In this document: positions 43,272 to 50,882 of the stretch, piece after piece
Layout: every line of letters begins with the position of its first letter
Position numbering within the stretch: position 1 is the stretch's first letter
NCBI GenBank assembly: GCA_963674545.2
Contig: CAXXFB010000001.1
Coordinates: forward strand, 868,001-932,000
Reading direction: 5' to 3'
Origin: JABGQS01 sp963674545
Lineage (GTDB): Bacteria > Bacillota > Clostridia > Christensenellales > SZUA-584
DNA: 64,000 nt
Notes under the pieces: generated by a model
What the model saw: the letters and a program-made list of their open reading frames with translations, nothing else
What the model was told of the DNA's origin: nothing
Database searches by the model: none
Program-made: the position numbers and the translations under genes

Positions 43272-44803
43272 TACCGCTCACCGCCTTTACAGAGACTGGC
43301 GTAAACCTCTATAGGTCTCGTTTGGGCTATGACTACACTATACTTAACAGGGATAGTACCGCTACATTCAGCAGGCAAAGGTTTCAGTTGTTTAAAGTAC
43401 TCCAATGTATCCCTAAAATCATTAGCCGATACGATCTGCCTATCCAGACAATACACGGCTGCACGATGGAGTTCATCTGCTGAATATATCTCTGCAAGTT
43501 TCAGCAGTATACCCAGCTGGTCTCGAACATATCTCGGTTTAGCTTCAATAATCTTCTCTACAAAACGAGTTCCTTCCGGTGATATGTATCCAGCAAACAC
43601 TTTGTCTTTAATGCTTTGCAGTTTGGAGAACCTGTCCCGTTCCGGATGTTCATTGCGTACGCATTTTCCTACACCGTCAGCTATAGTATATTCATCAATA
43701 AATACATCGTCTTTTAAATCGTAAAACCGTACCCTATTTGATGTTTCATCAGCTTCTATCCGAACTTTTTTACCCGGCTCATAGGTTCCCTTGGGCATAC
43801 AGTAACGGTTCTGCCGGTACATTACAACATTGTTTTTACGAACGATAGCAGTTGACGGTACATAAGTTGATTCTCCCAATTCCGGCGCAGATTTCAAATG
43901 CTGCTGCTCCTGCGCAAATACAACGGCAGGGACCATCTTTGTTGTCTCGTGCACTAATCCGTTTCCGGTCCGGTCCAACCACGCCAGCCCGTCGCTGTTG
44001 AGCCTTGCTATCCCGTGATAGATTCTGCAGGTCAGAAAGTTGTTTTTTACATACTTTACAACAGCTTCAATCTTTCCTTTACTTTCCGGGTCATTGCCAC
44101 GACACAAATGGACAGAGAAACCAGCATAATTCTTGTAGTTTTCAAATGTTTCTGTATATATAATATCTCCGCTGTTTTCGCTGACAACCATTACTCTATC
44201 TTGATCATATACGATTTCTGTTGGCCTGCCTCCATAAAAGCGGAATGCTCTGTCATGTGCCTGTATAAATGTTTGTGCTGTAAAGGGTTCTAATTGAAAG
44301 CATACATATTTATATCGTGAGCAGCTTAATACCATTGCGAATATATATATCCTAACGGATTTCCCGTAGCTGTCTTTCATTACCTTTTGTCCCAAATCCA
44401 CCTGAGCCTGATAGCCAAAAGGTAATTCAGGATTCTCAGCATACTGTCGTATTTTTACGGGTGCCGGTATACCTTCTTTCTCTCTAACGTTACTCACAAA
44501 CAACCGAACTGTACGGTATGACGGCTTAAAGTCCGCAAAGTCTTCCCTAAGATTATCGTAAAGTATAGCTCCTGAGATTTCGGGATATGTTTTTAGTTTA
44601 TCCAACACATACCCGTAATACGGATCCATGATTTTTGTTCGTTCTTTGGCTTCAAGCATGTATGACAGATATTCGCCCTCTGTCATGTCCCAATACTTCC
44701 TTACTGTTTTTGCATCAAGCCTAAGTTCCCGTGCTGCTCTTTGTTTTTTGTACCCCATTGTTTTTAGTTTCTGTATTTCTGCATACATCGTTATCCCTAC
44801 CAT
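43271..44803 (-). CDS. istA: IS21-family transposase IstA
   Basis: A 510-residue DDE transposase. The N-terminal HTH includes TMGYKKQRAARELRLDAKTVRKYW (about 14-37). The catalytic core has QVDLGQKVM (first Asp), EIVYDQDRVMV (second Asp) and ESKGKIEAVVKYVKNNFL (Glu). Length is standard for IstA and the frame is intact, so the element may still be active. Confidence 0.95.
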   Translation of the reverse strand: MVGITMYAEIQKLKTMGYKKQRAARELRLDAKTVRKYWDMTEGEYLSYMLEAKERTKIMDPYYGYVLDKLKTYPEISGAILYDNLREDFADFKPSYRTVRLFVSNVREKEGIPAPVKIRQYAENPELPFGYQAQVDLGQKVMKDSYGKSVRIYIFAMVLSCSRYKYVCFQLEPFTAQTFIQAHDRAFRFYGGRPTEIVYDQDRVMVVSENSGDIIYTETFENYKNYAGFSVHLCRGNDPESKGKIEAVVKYVKNNFLTCRIYHGIARLNSDGLAWLDRTGNGLVHETTKMVPAVVFAQEQQHLKSAPELGESTYVPSTAIVRKNNVVMYRQNRYCMPKGTYEPGKKVRIEADETSNRVRFYDLKDDVFIDEYTIADGVGKCVRNEHPERDRFSKLQSIKDKVFAGYISPEGTRFVEKIIEAKPRYVRDQLGILLKLAEIYSADELHRAAVYCLDRQIVSANDFRDTLEYFKQLKPLPAECSGTIPVKYSVVIAQTRPIEVYASLCKGGER

Positions 44804-44916
44804 TTCTGCCTGCCTCCATTTATACTCTCATTCGAGTATAAATGGACAAGCTCTTTTATTCATTAAGTAGGGAAAATTGTTTGCCAAAAACCGTCCAATA
44901 TAGTTTACCAGTTACA

Positions 44917-45108
44917 GGCTATCTTATTGCCTTGCCGAGTATTCAATAATTCGCCGCCATTTTAGTATTAAATTTTAGCTTTCAGTATAAATAATCAGAG
45001 AAGCATATAAGTTATGCTTATTTGGTAGTAAAATGATATAAAATCTATATAAAAAATAAGGCGGCAATCGCTATGATTACCGCTTATTCATATAAACTAT
45101 TTCAATTA
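44917..45108. other. Intergenic region between IS21 and the small membrane protein gene, with terminator
   Basis: No gene. A hairpin at 45059-45093 (AATAAGCGGTAATC against GATTGCCGCCTTATT on the minus strand) with a following T run ends the 45.1-45.5 kb gene. No remnant of the interrupted tail gene is seen here. Confidence 0.6.
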
Positions 45109-45486
45109 TCACTTATCTTTAGATTCATCTTTTGCTTTCATTTTTGATAAATTGTCATTTACCATTTCAATTTCTATAAGAGTTGCTGAAGAACTCATTA
45201 AGTGCAGTCCGAAAAAATACATTATCGTACCAGGTATCAAGCCAGCACCACCTATCACCCAAAGCACATAAGCGGATAGCTCTCCATCATATGCAAAAAC
45301 AATACCACCAGCAACTAAGGAAATCAATCCAACCCAAAAGAACCATATACCTACTTTATGAAAATTAACTGCCTTCATCCATAAAAATTCGCTTCTTGTT
45401 TCCACCACATTCTCATTTTTATACGATTCATACGACTCCTCAATAAAATCGTCAATACCTATTTCAGACTTTTTAAAAAGTTTCAA
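45109..45486 (-). CDS. Small membrane protein of the element (125 aa)
   Basis: Two transmembrane helices (about 46-65 and 72-95) between an acidic N-terminus with two tyrosines (ESYESYKNEN) and a Lys/Asp-rich C-terminus. It starts with TTG behind a GGGGA. It has its own terminator and is AT-rich. No family recognised; possibly a cargo gene of the element. Confidence 0.65.
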   Translation of the reverse strand: MKLFKKSEIGIDDFIEESYESYKNENVVETRSEFLWMKAVNFHKVGIWFFWVGLISLVAGGIVFAYDGELSAYVLWVIGGAGLIPGTIMYFFGLHLMSSSATLIEIEMVNDNLSKMKAKDESKDK

Positions 45487-45625
45487 TTTAAAATCCCCTT
45501 TCTATTTATGTATTCAATTCAAAAGTAATAATTTATTCAATATGGAAATAATAATTTGAGTTATATCGGTATAATAATATGTAGCATCTATTAATGTCAA
45601 TGACTTTAATTCAAATATTGTAGTA

Positions 45626-46333
45626 TCAACTATTTGGACATTGTCCATCATTATCTACATCATAAAAAAATTCCAGATTTTTTTGCAACTCATTAATCTC
45701 TAATTGATAGTCATGTTTGAATAATAGTCCATAGCCATACCTATCCCAAACTTGTTGCGGTTTTGAGCCAAAAGCAATTTCTATCCAATCTTCTTCAAAC
45801 CCTAATTCAAGCAGTTGGTTTTTTACATCTTCCCTTTCGTTGGCAGATGGACTATTATCCATCTCTCTATTACTATTTTTATTATTATCTTTATTGTTAT
45901 TATTATCTATATCTATATCTATATCAAGGTTATAACCAGAAAAACCTAATTTATTCTGGTTTTTCTGCAATTTGTATGTATTAGTCAATTTGCGTATATA
46001 GTCAGCAGTGCAACCGCACTCTGCCGCAATATCAGTGTTAGTCTTTCCTTCTAAAAATAATTGTTTTACTTTGTCTTTGTCCACTTTTGATGGTCTACCA
46101 CCTTTCTTTCCATTCTCTACTGCGGCTGTGTATCTTCCCTTTGCGGCCTTAATGTTTGGTGCAATTAGTGTTAGCATCATATCTATATATGGGTTACTAT
46201 CTGTCCATTCACCATTAATACCAAGCTTTAGTATAGCTAAAGCCGCCTCACCTTGTAATTCTTTTGGCATCTTTTCTACAGCATCAAGAAAAGTTGGATA
46301 GCATACAAAAGAAATTCTTTCTTCGTTAGTCAT
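45626..46333 (-). CDS. DUF6291-like phage protein with HTH segment
   Basis: About 235 residues from the ATG at 46333 (AGGTGG eight bases upstream). The N-terminal 80 residues (RISFVCYPTFLDAVEKMPKELQGEAALAILKLGINGEW, then MLTLIAPNIKAAKGRYTAAVENGKKGGRP) match a domain common in phage replication-module proteins. A resolvase-like HTH follows (VKQLFLEGKTNTDIAAECGCTADYIRKLTN), then an Asn/Asp-rich low-complexity stretch and a helical C-terminus. Probably a replication or DNA-binding accessory. Confidence 0.72.
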   Translation of the reverse strand: MTNEERISFVCYPTFLDAVEKMPKELQGEAALAILKLGINGEWTDSNPYIDMMLTLIAPNIKAAKGRYTAAVENGKKGGRPSKVDKDKVKQLFLEGKTNTDIAAECGCTADYIRKLTNTYKLQKNQNKLGFSGYNLDIDIDIDNNNNKDNNKNSNREMDNSPSANEREDVKNQLLELGFEEDWIEIAFGSKPQQVWDRYGYGLLFKHDYQLEINELQKNLEFFYDVDNDGQCPNS

Positions 46334-46450
46334 AATTTCTACCACCTTATAATTTATTCCACCTTTTAATATAAATAAAGCAAGACAACGGCAAGGTGGT
46401 CAGCCGCATATAAGGAAAGTAGCAACTCCTTCCTTGTCTTGCTTTATAAA
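46334..46450 (-). promoter_or_regulatory. Structured leader with upstream ORF and anti-ribosome-binding-site segment
   Basis: A 14-bp perfect closing stem (46375-46388 with 46434-46447) encloses two small hairpins (CGGC/GCCG, and AAGG..AGT/ACT..CTT). On the minus strand the leader holds CCACCTT, complementary to the AAGGTGG ribosome binding site ahead of the DUF6291-like gene, and a 20-codon ORF (MRLTTLPLSCFIYIKRWNKL) whose stop is next to that site. Confidence 0.5.
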
Positions 46451-46508
46451 ACTTGCTGAATTCTTTTTAATTTCTATTGGAAAAAAAGAAAGGTTTGATA
46501 AAACAATG

Positions 46509-46538
46509 AAAGAACCGCCTTTTACAAGACGCTTCTTT
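46509..46538. terminator. Possible terminator after the element lipoprotein gene
   Basis: An imperfect hairpin (GAACCGCC with GACGCTTC region) with T-rich sequence on both sides, three bases beyond the lipoprotein stop. Confidence 0.35.
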
Positions 46539-46540
46539 TT

Positions 46541-47071
46541 CTATCGTAATTGTTCAAAAATAAAGTCTTCATTAAGAGTAAAAGTTGTAGCACCATTTAA
46601 ATCAGGGTATGCAGCTATCCATAATTGCCCATCCTCTTCTACGGTGCTATCTCTATAAAATGTTAATACTACTAAATTTCGTGTTAGCGTATTATTAATA
46701 TTTGTATACGTATAATCTATATATAACATATAATAAATGTCTTCAAATCCCTTATTAGCAACTAAAGTCCCCGAGACTTGATAATTATGATTTGCAATAT
46801 TCTCATCAAAAACAGCTATTCTAACTGCATTGAGTTGCAATGAATTTGGTGCAACTAATCCATCTTTAATAAATTGTACATAATAAGTTGCTGTAGAATA
46901 ATAATCTATTAATTCAGGTGTAGGTGTAGGTATGGGTATGGTTGTAGCTGTTGGTGTAGCTGTAGAAAGTGGTTGAGCCGTTGAAAAGGATTTGCTTGTT
47001 GAAAATTGAGAACATCCAACAAGGGATATGACTAAACAAATAGAGATTACAATAAATAAGATTTTTTTCAA
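46541..47071 (-). CDS. Putative lipoprotein of the element
   Basis: About 176 residues if started at the TTG at 47071, which has GGGAG six bases upstream. Signal peptide with lipobox LVGC (Cys20), a Thr/Pro/Ser-rich linker (about 33-53), then a beta-rich domain (YYVQFIKDGLVAPNSLQLNAVRI...TRNLVVLTFYRDSTVEEDGQLWIAAYPDLNG). No family recognised. Phage-encoded lipoproteins sometimes block superinfection; this is only a possibility. Confidence 0.65.
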   Translation of the reverse strand: MKKILFIVISICLVISLVGCSQFSTSKSFSTAQPLSTATPTATTIPIPTPTPELIDYYSTATYYVQFIKDGLVAPNSLQLNAVRIAVFDENIANHNYQVSGTLVANKGFEDIYYMLYIDYTYTNINNTLTRNLVVLTFYRDSTVEEDGQLWIAAYPDLNGATTFTLNEDFIFEQLR

Positions 47072-47089
47072 TTTGTACTCCCAACACAT

Positions 47090-47363
47090 AATACTGAATT
47101 ATGTTAATAATTATAGTGCATATCTCAGTAAAATACAATGCCCTCTAAATCATGCAAGGTGGTTTAATCCCTTCATAAGTTAAGTAGCATTATTAGGTAT
47201 TTTGTATAGAATTTTCAGCCGAAATTTATTCAATAATCCCATTAAATAAAGTTAGATGATAAACTATAGAAATGCCAATTTTTTTTTGCTATGATGGATA
47301 CATGATAAAGCTTGCAAGCAAATCAAATATAATTAGCCGAAAGGCAGAAAAGAGTATAAAATT
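47090..47363. other. Intergenic control region of the element
   Basis: No gene. A rightward extended -10 (TGCTATGAT, about 47288-47296) lies some 70 bp upstream of the 47.36 kb gene. The lipoprotein gene leaves in the opposite direction, so this is the divergent control region between the leftward and rightward transcripts. Confidence 0.45.
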
Positions 47364-47717
47364 ATGACTAAAAATGAAATGATTAAAAGAGCGTCAGAGG
47401 GTGCAGTAAACAATAGTGAAAGCACAGTGGTTAGCAATTCAGTAGTTGAGGTAAAGGAAATAACTAAGGTGACAGATATAAGCAGGAAGTTCATTGAGGA
47501 ATTCTTCGCTGTAGCACCAAAGGTTGAGCAAGATTGGATTATTGAAAGAAGTGAAACACTTATGTCAGAGAAGGGTGATAGAAAATACTTCGCCGCTTTC
47601 CGTTCAGAGTTCGCTAAGAGATACTTTCCAGAGTTGTTTGCGGCAAAGATTGTCACAAAAACAGTTTCTATGGTTAGCAAGTTTAAGCAGATTCAATCAG
47701 AACAAGCAGTTGCATAG
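47364..47717 (+). CDS. Small protein of the element (117 aa), unknown
   Basis: Lys/Glu/Val-rich N-terminal half followed by a helical region (SRKFIEEFFAVAPKVEQDWIIERSETLMSEKGDRKYFAAFRSEFAKRYFPELF). Not recognised. It precedes the small HTH gene by 31 bp in the rightward transcript of the element. Confidence 0.6.
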   Translation: MTKNEMIKRASEGAVNNSESTVVSNSVVEVKEITKVTDISRKFIEEFFAVAPKVEQDWIIERSETLMSEKGDRKYFAAFRSEFAKRYFPELFAAKIVTKTVSMVSKFKQIQSEQAVA

Positions 47718-47748
47718 GTATAGTTAAAATAAAGTAGAAAGGTGGTGA

Positions 47749-47979
47749 ATGACATTGACAGCAAAACAGTTAGACGAAAGAATCGAACTAAATGCCTTAA
47801 TTGCGGCAAGATTAGTAAGATACGGTTACACAAAAAAAGAACTGGCAATAAAGCTGTCAATGTCACCAGCATCACTTTACAACAAGTTAAACAATCCTGA
47901 CCGCTTTACAAGAAAAGAATTAAGAAAGCTATTTGAAGTGTTTAACTTCACCCAGCAAGAAAAATTGAATATAGTATAA
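47749..47979 (+). CDS. Small HTH DNA-binding protein of the element
   Basis: 76 residues with a helix-turn-helix at about 24-50 (LVRYGYTKKELAIKLSMSPASLYNKLNNPDRFTRKELRKLF), close to XRE/Cro-like proteins. A TTG at 47755 is an alternative start, given the GGTGG position. Located between the control region and the integrase, like a phage Cro/CI-type or excisionase-type regulator. Confidence 0.7.
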   Translation: MTLTAKQLDERIELNALIAARLVRYGYTKKELAIKLSMSPASLYNKLNNPDRFTRKELRKLFEVFNFTQQEKLNIV

Positions 47980-47991
47980 AGGAAGAAGGCT

Positions 47992-49023
47992 TTAGCCTTC
48001 TTTTTTAATATTCTCATTAAAGAACTCATTTAATCTGTCAGCAATAATATCTTGTTCCTTCTTAAAAGTATGTTGATATACTTGCTTTAGCATATTGTCT
48101 GTTGCGTGTCCAAGTCGTTCCTGTGCATACTTGTTAGGCACGTTCTGTAGTAGCATGATAGAAGCGTTATAGTGCCTTAGTGTATGAAAACCTTGCGGCA
48201 CTCCTAACGGCTTGCATAACTTACTATACCTATCTGAAAATTGACTTGCTGTAATAGTTATAAGCGGCTTTGCATCATCTGTTAATTCATCTAAAATAAT
48301 TGCTGGCAAAGGCAGAACTCGCTTACTGCTTGTGGTCTTAGTTTCCTTTACTACCCAATCCCTATTCTTATTGCGAACTGTAGCTTTATCAATGGTCAAT
48401 GTTTTATTATCTAAATCAACATCATCCCAAGTTAAGGCAAACACCTCACTACGCCTTAAACCAAGCAAAGCACCCAATAGTATGGGTAAGTATAAATCAG
48501 TTCCCTGTGCGGCTTGTATGACCTCCTGCACCTGTTCTGTAGTCGGTATTACCATTGTTGGTGTTCTCTTTGGAGGAAGAATAATACCTTCAGTATTAAG
48601 TTCTGAATAAAATTCCCTTAATACTGCCTTTAATAATCCTAAAGCATTTCTAACTGATTTAGGTGAATGGTCTTTAGAATAATCATTAATTGCTTTTTGA
48701 ATATCTTCTTTTTTTAGTATTCCCAGCCGCATATTAATTATTGAACCATATGCGTTTCTTTTTAATTGTTCATAACCAACAATAGTAGATGGACTTAAAA
48801 TGTTTTCTCTATTGCCAATAAATTTTTCTATAGCTTGTTTCAAAGAAATGTTTTCAGGCTTTAAGGCGTGCTTGTGGTCAACTTCAAACTGCAAAGCTAA
48901 GAAGGTTGCTTCTTTAGCTGTTCGTGATGTAAAGCTTTTAAACTTCTGTTTACCAGTTTCATCTAAGTATGATGTTCTAACTCTATAGTTGCCGCTTTTA
49001 AGTTTCTCTGGTTTAGTTGCCAT
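47992..49023 (-). CDS. int: Tyrosine-recombinase integrase of the tRNA-Leu element
   Basis: About 343 residues from the ATG at 49023 (GAGGTG five bases upstream). N-terminal arm-binding domain (about 1-55), core-binding domain (about 56-155) and catalytic domain. Catalytic residues: Arg in LLGLRRSEVFALTWDD, HxxR in HTLRHYN, His in LGHATDNM and Tyr in VYQHTF. It catalyses integration at the tRNA-Leu 3' end. It lies 220 bp from the attR tRNA gene, as usual. Confidence 0.95.
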   Translation of the reverse strand: MATKPEKLKSGNYRVRTSYLDETGKQKFKSFTSRTAKEATFLALQFEVDHKHALKPENISLKQAIEKFIGNRENILSPSTIVGYEQLKRNAYGSIINMRLGILKKEDIQKAINDYSKDHSPKSVRNALGLLKAVLREFYSELNTEGIILPPKRTPTMVIPTTEQVQEVIQAAQGTDLYLPILLGALLGLRRSEVFALTWDDVDLDNKTLTIDKATVRNKNRDWVVKETKTTSSKRVLPLPAIILDELTDDAKPLITITASQFSDRYSKLCKPLGVPQGFHTLRHYNASIMLLQNVPNKYAQERLGHATDNMLKQVYQHTFKKEQDIIADRLNEFFNENIKKEG

Positions 49024-49244
49024 TATCACACCTCTTTCTTATTTCTATTAGTAAAATACCATAATCTATACTATAAAACAAGATTTGTGGCATATTTTGT
49101 GGCATATTCAGTTCTATTTTTATGCCACGTTATTAAATATTTAATTAATCTCTCTAAAATATTAGATAACCATATTGGACTAAAAGCCTTTCATATAGGC
49201 GTTTTTGGATAAAAAAAGAGTAGTTAGACTAATTTCTAACTACT

Positions 49245-49276
49245 TTCTTTTGGTGCGGATGAAGGGACTTGAACCC
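49245..49276. other. attR of the tRNA-Leu element (32-bp direct repeat)
   Basis: Identical to 37757-37788. It covers the tRNA-Leu(CAG) 3' end from the T loop to seven or eight bases beyond the CCA. Confidence 0.9.
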
Positions 49277-49337
49277 CCACGATGTTGCCACCACTAGGTC
49301 CTGAACCTAGCGCGTCTGCCAATTCCGCCACATCCGC
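49251..49337 (-). tRNA. tRNA-Leu (anticodon CAG)
   Basis: On the minus strand: acceptor GCGGATG pairing with CATCCGC, D loop with TTGGCAGACGCG, anticodon arm CTAGG-TTCAGGA-CCTAG, long variable arm, T arm with GGTTCAAGTCC and an encoded CCA (49253-49251). Its 3' end serves as the attachment site. Confidence 0.96.
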
Positions 49338-49387
49338 AAAATATATAGACATTCTATTCTAATCGATAACCCACCCGTAACGGGTAT

Positions 49388-49692
49388 GGTGCGGGCGGTG
49401 GGACTTGCTCCGGGGCTCTCGCCCCTATCACGCCGCCTCGCCTGCCTTCTTCCGCCTTTGCGGCGGCAGGCTCGTGTTCAAGTCCTTTTACTTATTTGAA
49501 GCTAAAAACTTTGACACACACACTTTTTTTCGTTTCATCTGGTGCGGGCGGTGGGACTTGCTCCGGGGCTCTCGCCCCTATCACGCCGCCTCGCCTGCCT
49601 TCTTCCGCCTTTGCGGCGGCAGGCTCGTGTTCAAGTCCTTTTACTTATTTGAAGCTAAAAACTTTGACACACACACTTTTTTTCGTTTCATC
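49388..49692. repeat. Two tandem 153-bp repeats with a two-hairpin element between two tRNA-Leu genes
   Basis: The 153-bp units begin at 49388 and 49541, and the following tRNA 3' end begins in the same register at 49694. Each unit starts with about 20 bp identical to the tRNA-Leu(GAG) 3' end, then an 86-bp element (49400-49485, 49553-49638) closed by GGACTTG/CAAGTCC with hairpins GGGGC/GCCCC and GCCTGCC/GGCAGGC and the linker TATCACGCCGCCTC, then the tRNA's downstream flank. Same architecture as the left cluster with compensated stem differences. ORFs predicted through it are artefacts. Confidence 0.88.
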
Positions 49693-49779
49693 TGGTGCGG
49701 GCGGTGGGACTTGAACCCACACGTCGTTTCCAACACACGGCCCTCAACCGTGCCTGTCTGCCAATTCCAGCACGCCCGC
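49693..49779 (-). tRNA. tRNA-Leu (anticodon GAG)
   Basis: On the minus strand: acceptor GCGGGCG with CGCCCGC, D loop TTGGCAGACAGG, anticodon arm CACGG-TTGAGGG-CCGTG, variable arm, T arm GTGGGTTCAAGTCCCAC and encoded CCA. Probably the first gene of a two-tRNA transcript with tRNA-Leu(CAG). Confidence 0.96.
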
Positions 49780-49836
49780 AAAGCGCCTGCATTGCCTGCC
49801 AGGGAAGCATCCTCGGAAAACAAATCAGCGAAGGTT

Positions 49837-49865
49837 ATTATACACTATGATAAATATAATTACAA
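49837..49865 (-). promoter_or_regulatory. Promoter of the tRNA-Leu transcript
   Basis: Minus strand TTGTAA (49865-49860), 17-bp spacer, TATAAT (49842-49837), about 58 bp before the tRNA 5' end. Confidence 0.65.
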
Positions 49866-49977
49866 GACAAGAATTTACCTTTACGATGTTTTTTTATTCT
49901 ATATAATTAAGTTACTTTTTACAAGCACTTGTACTAGCATCATAATGTCGTTAAAAGCTGTGCTTACCTAAAACTCG

Positions 49978-50006
49978 TTGCACGCGGCTTTAGTTTGGAC
50001 TATAAT
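49978..50006 (+). promoter_or_regulatory. Promoter of the fumarate/tartrate hydratase genes
   Basis: TTGCAC (49978-49983), 17-bp spacer and consensus TATAAT (50001-50006), 30 bp before the ATG. Confidence 0.7.
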
Positions 50007-50036
50007 AAATCTATAAACTAAAATAAGGATAAAATT

Positions 50037-50873
50037 ATGCGTATTATCAAAAGCAGCGAAGTTACTGAGATCGTACGAATGCTCTTCCTGAGGGCAGCCA
50101 GAATGCCTGGCAAGGACGCTCTCAGCGCCGTTAAAACAGCATATGAGACCGAACCTACGCCAATAGCAAAAGAAGCTTTGCGGCAGCTTGTAGAGAACGC
50201 CGGGATATCGGACGAAACAGGCATGCCGTACTGTCAGGATACCGGTATGGCCGTCGTTTTTATCGAGATAGGACAGCAGGTCTTCATTGAAGGCAGCTTG
50301 GCTGATGCGATAAACAAAGGTGTCCATCAGGCATACAGAGAAGGTTTTTTCCGCAAATCTGTGCTTGACCCTATAACCAGAAAAAACACGCAGGACAACA
50401 CTCCGGCGGTAATACATTACGACATCGTACCGGGAGAGCTGTTAAAAATATATGCTGCACCCAAAGGCTTTGGCAGTGAGAACATGAGCCGGCTGGCTAT
50501 GCTGAACCCAAGCGATGGTATTAATGGTATAAAGCAGTTTGTGCTTGATAGTGTTATTAAAGCGGGTGGAAGCCCCTGCCCCCCTGTTATACTGGGGATA
50601 GGCATTGGCGGCACATTTGAAAAGTGCGCTCTTATTGCAAAGAAAGAACTACTTCGTGAAATCGGCAGCAGAAGCGAAGACGATGAGCTGGCAGCTCTTG
50701 AGATCGAGCTTAAAGACAGCATAAATGCACTTGGCATAGGCGCTCTTGGTTTCGGCGGCCCTAATTACTGCCTGGACGTTCATATTACTAAATACCCAAC
50801 GCACATCGCCGGTCTTCCGGTAGCGGTCAACTTCCAGTGCCACGCATCAAGACATGCATCCGCAGTTATATAA
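50037..50873 (+). CDS. Class I fumarate hydratase / L-tartrate dehydratase, alpha subunit
   Basis: 278 residues with the three Fe-S cysteines of the family: GMPYCQDTGMAVVFIEIG (about 62-79), SPCPPVILGIGIGGTFEKC (about 180-198, with two conserved regions) and a C-terminal HITKYPTHIAGLPVAVNFQCHASRH. It forms a [4Fe-4S] hydro-lyase with the beta subunit encoded 9 bp downstream. Fumarate and L-tartrate cannot be distinguished by sequence alone. Confidence 0.93.
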   Translation: MRIIKSSEVTEIVRMLFLRAARMPGKDALSAVKTAYETEPTPIAKEALRQLVENAGISDETGMPYCQDTGMAVVFIEIGQQVFIEGSLADAINKGVHQAYREGFFRKSVLDPITRKNTQDNTPAVIHYDIVPGELLKIYAAPKGFGSENMSRLAMLNPSDGINGIKQFVLDSVIKAGGSPCPPVILGIGIGGTFEKCALIAKKELLREIGSRSEDDELAALEIELKDSINALGIGALGFGGPNYCLDVHITKYPTHIAGLPVAVNFQCHASRHASAVI

Positions 50874-50882
50874 GGAGTCCTC

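Larger units (their letters stand above)
42472..44916 (-). mobile_element. IS21-family insertion sequence (istA-istB)
   Basis: About 2,445 bp. The left end reads TGTTACTGTCAAATAAAATT and the right end, inverted, TGTAACTGGTAAACTA; internal repeats containing AGTAGGGAA and TTTGCCAAAAA occur at both ends, as expected for the multiple transposase sites of IS21 elements. The flanks (GATTA before, GGCTAT after) show no target duplication. Confidence 0.88.
37757..49276. mobile_element. Degraded prophage-like integrated element in tRNA-Leu(CAG)
   Basis: About 11.5 kb bounded by identical 32-bp direct repeats, the right one being the 3' end of the intact tRNA-Leu(CAG). Contents: a tyrosine integrase next to the tRNA, a small HTH gene, a DUF6291-like gene, a lipoprotein, a small membrane protein, an IS21-family insertion, tail-fibre-like genes and two small membrane proteins. 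Capsid, terminase, portal and lysin genes are absent, so it is not a complete phage. Lower in GC than its surroundings. Confidence 0.85.

Noticed and set aside
46438..46658. Plus-strand small ORF (74 aa)
   Set aside because: Antisense of the lipoprotein C-terminus and the leader hairpin; no ribosome binding site.
49405..49971. 188-aa plus-strand ORF
   Set aside because: It reads through the 153-bp repeats and the antisense of tRNA-Leu(GAG).
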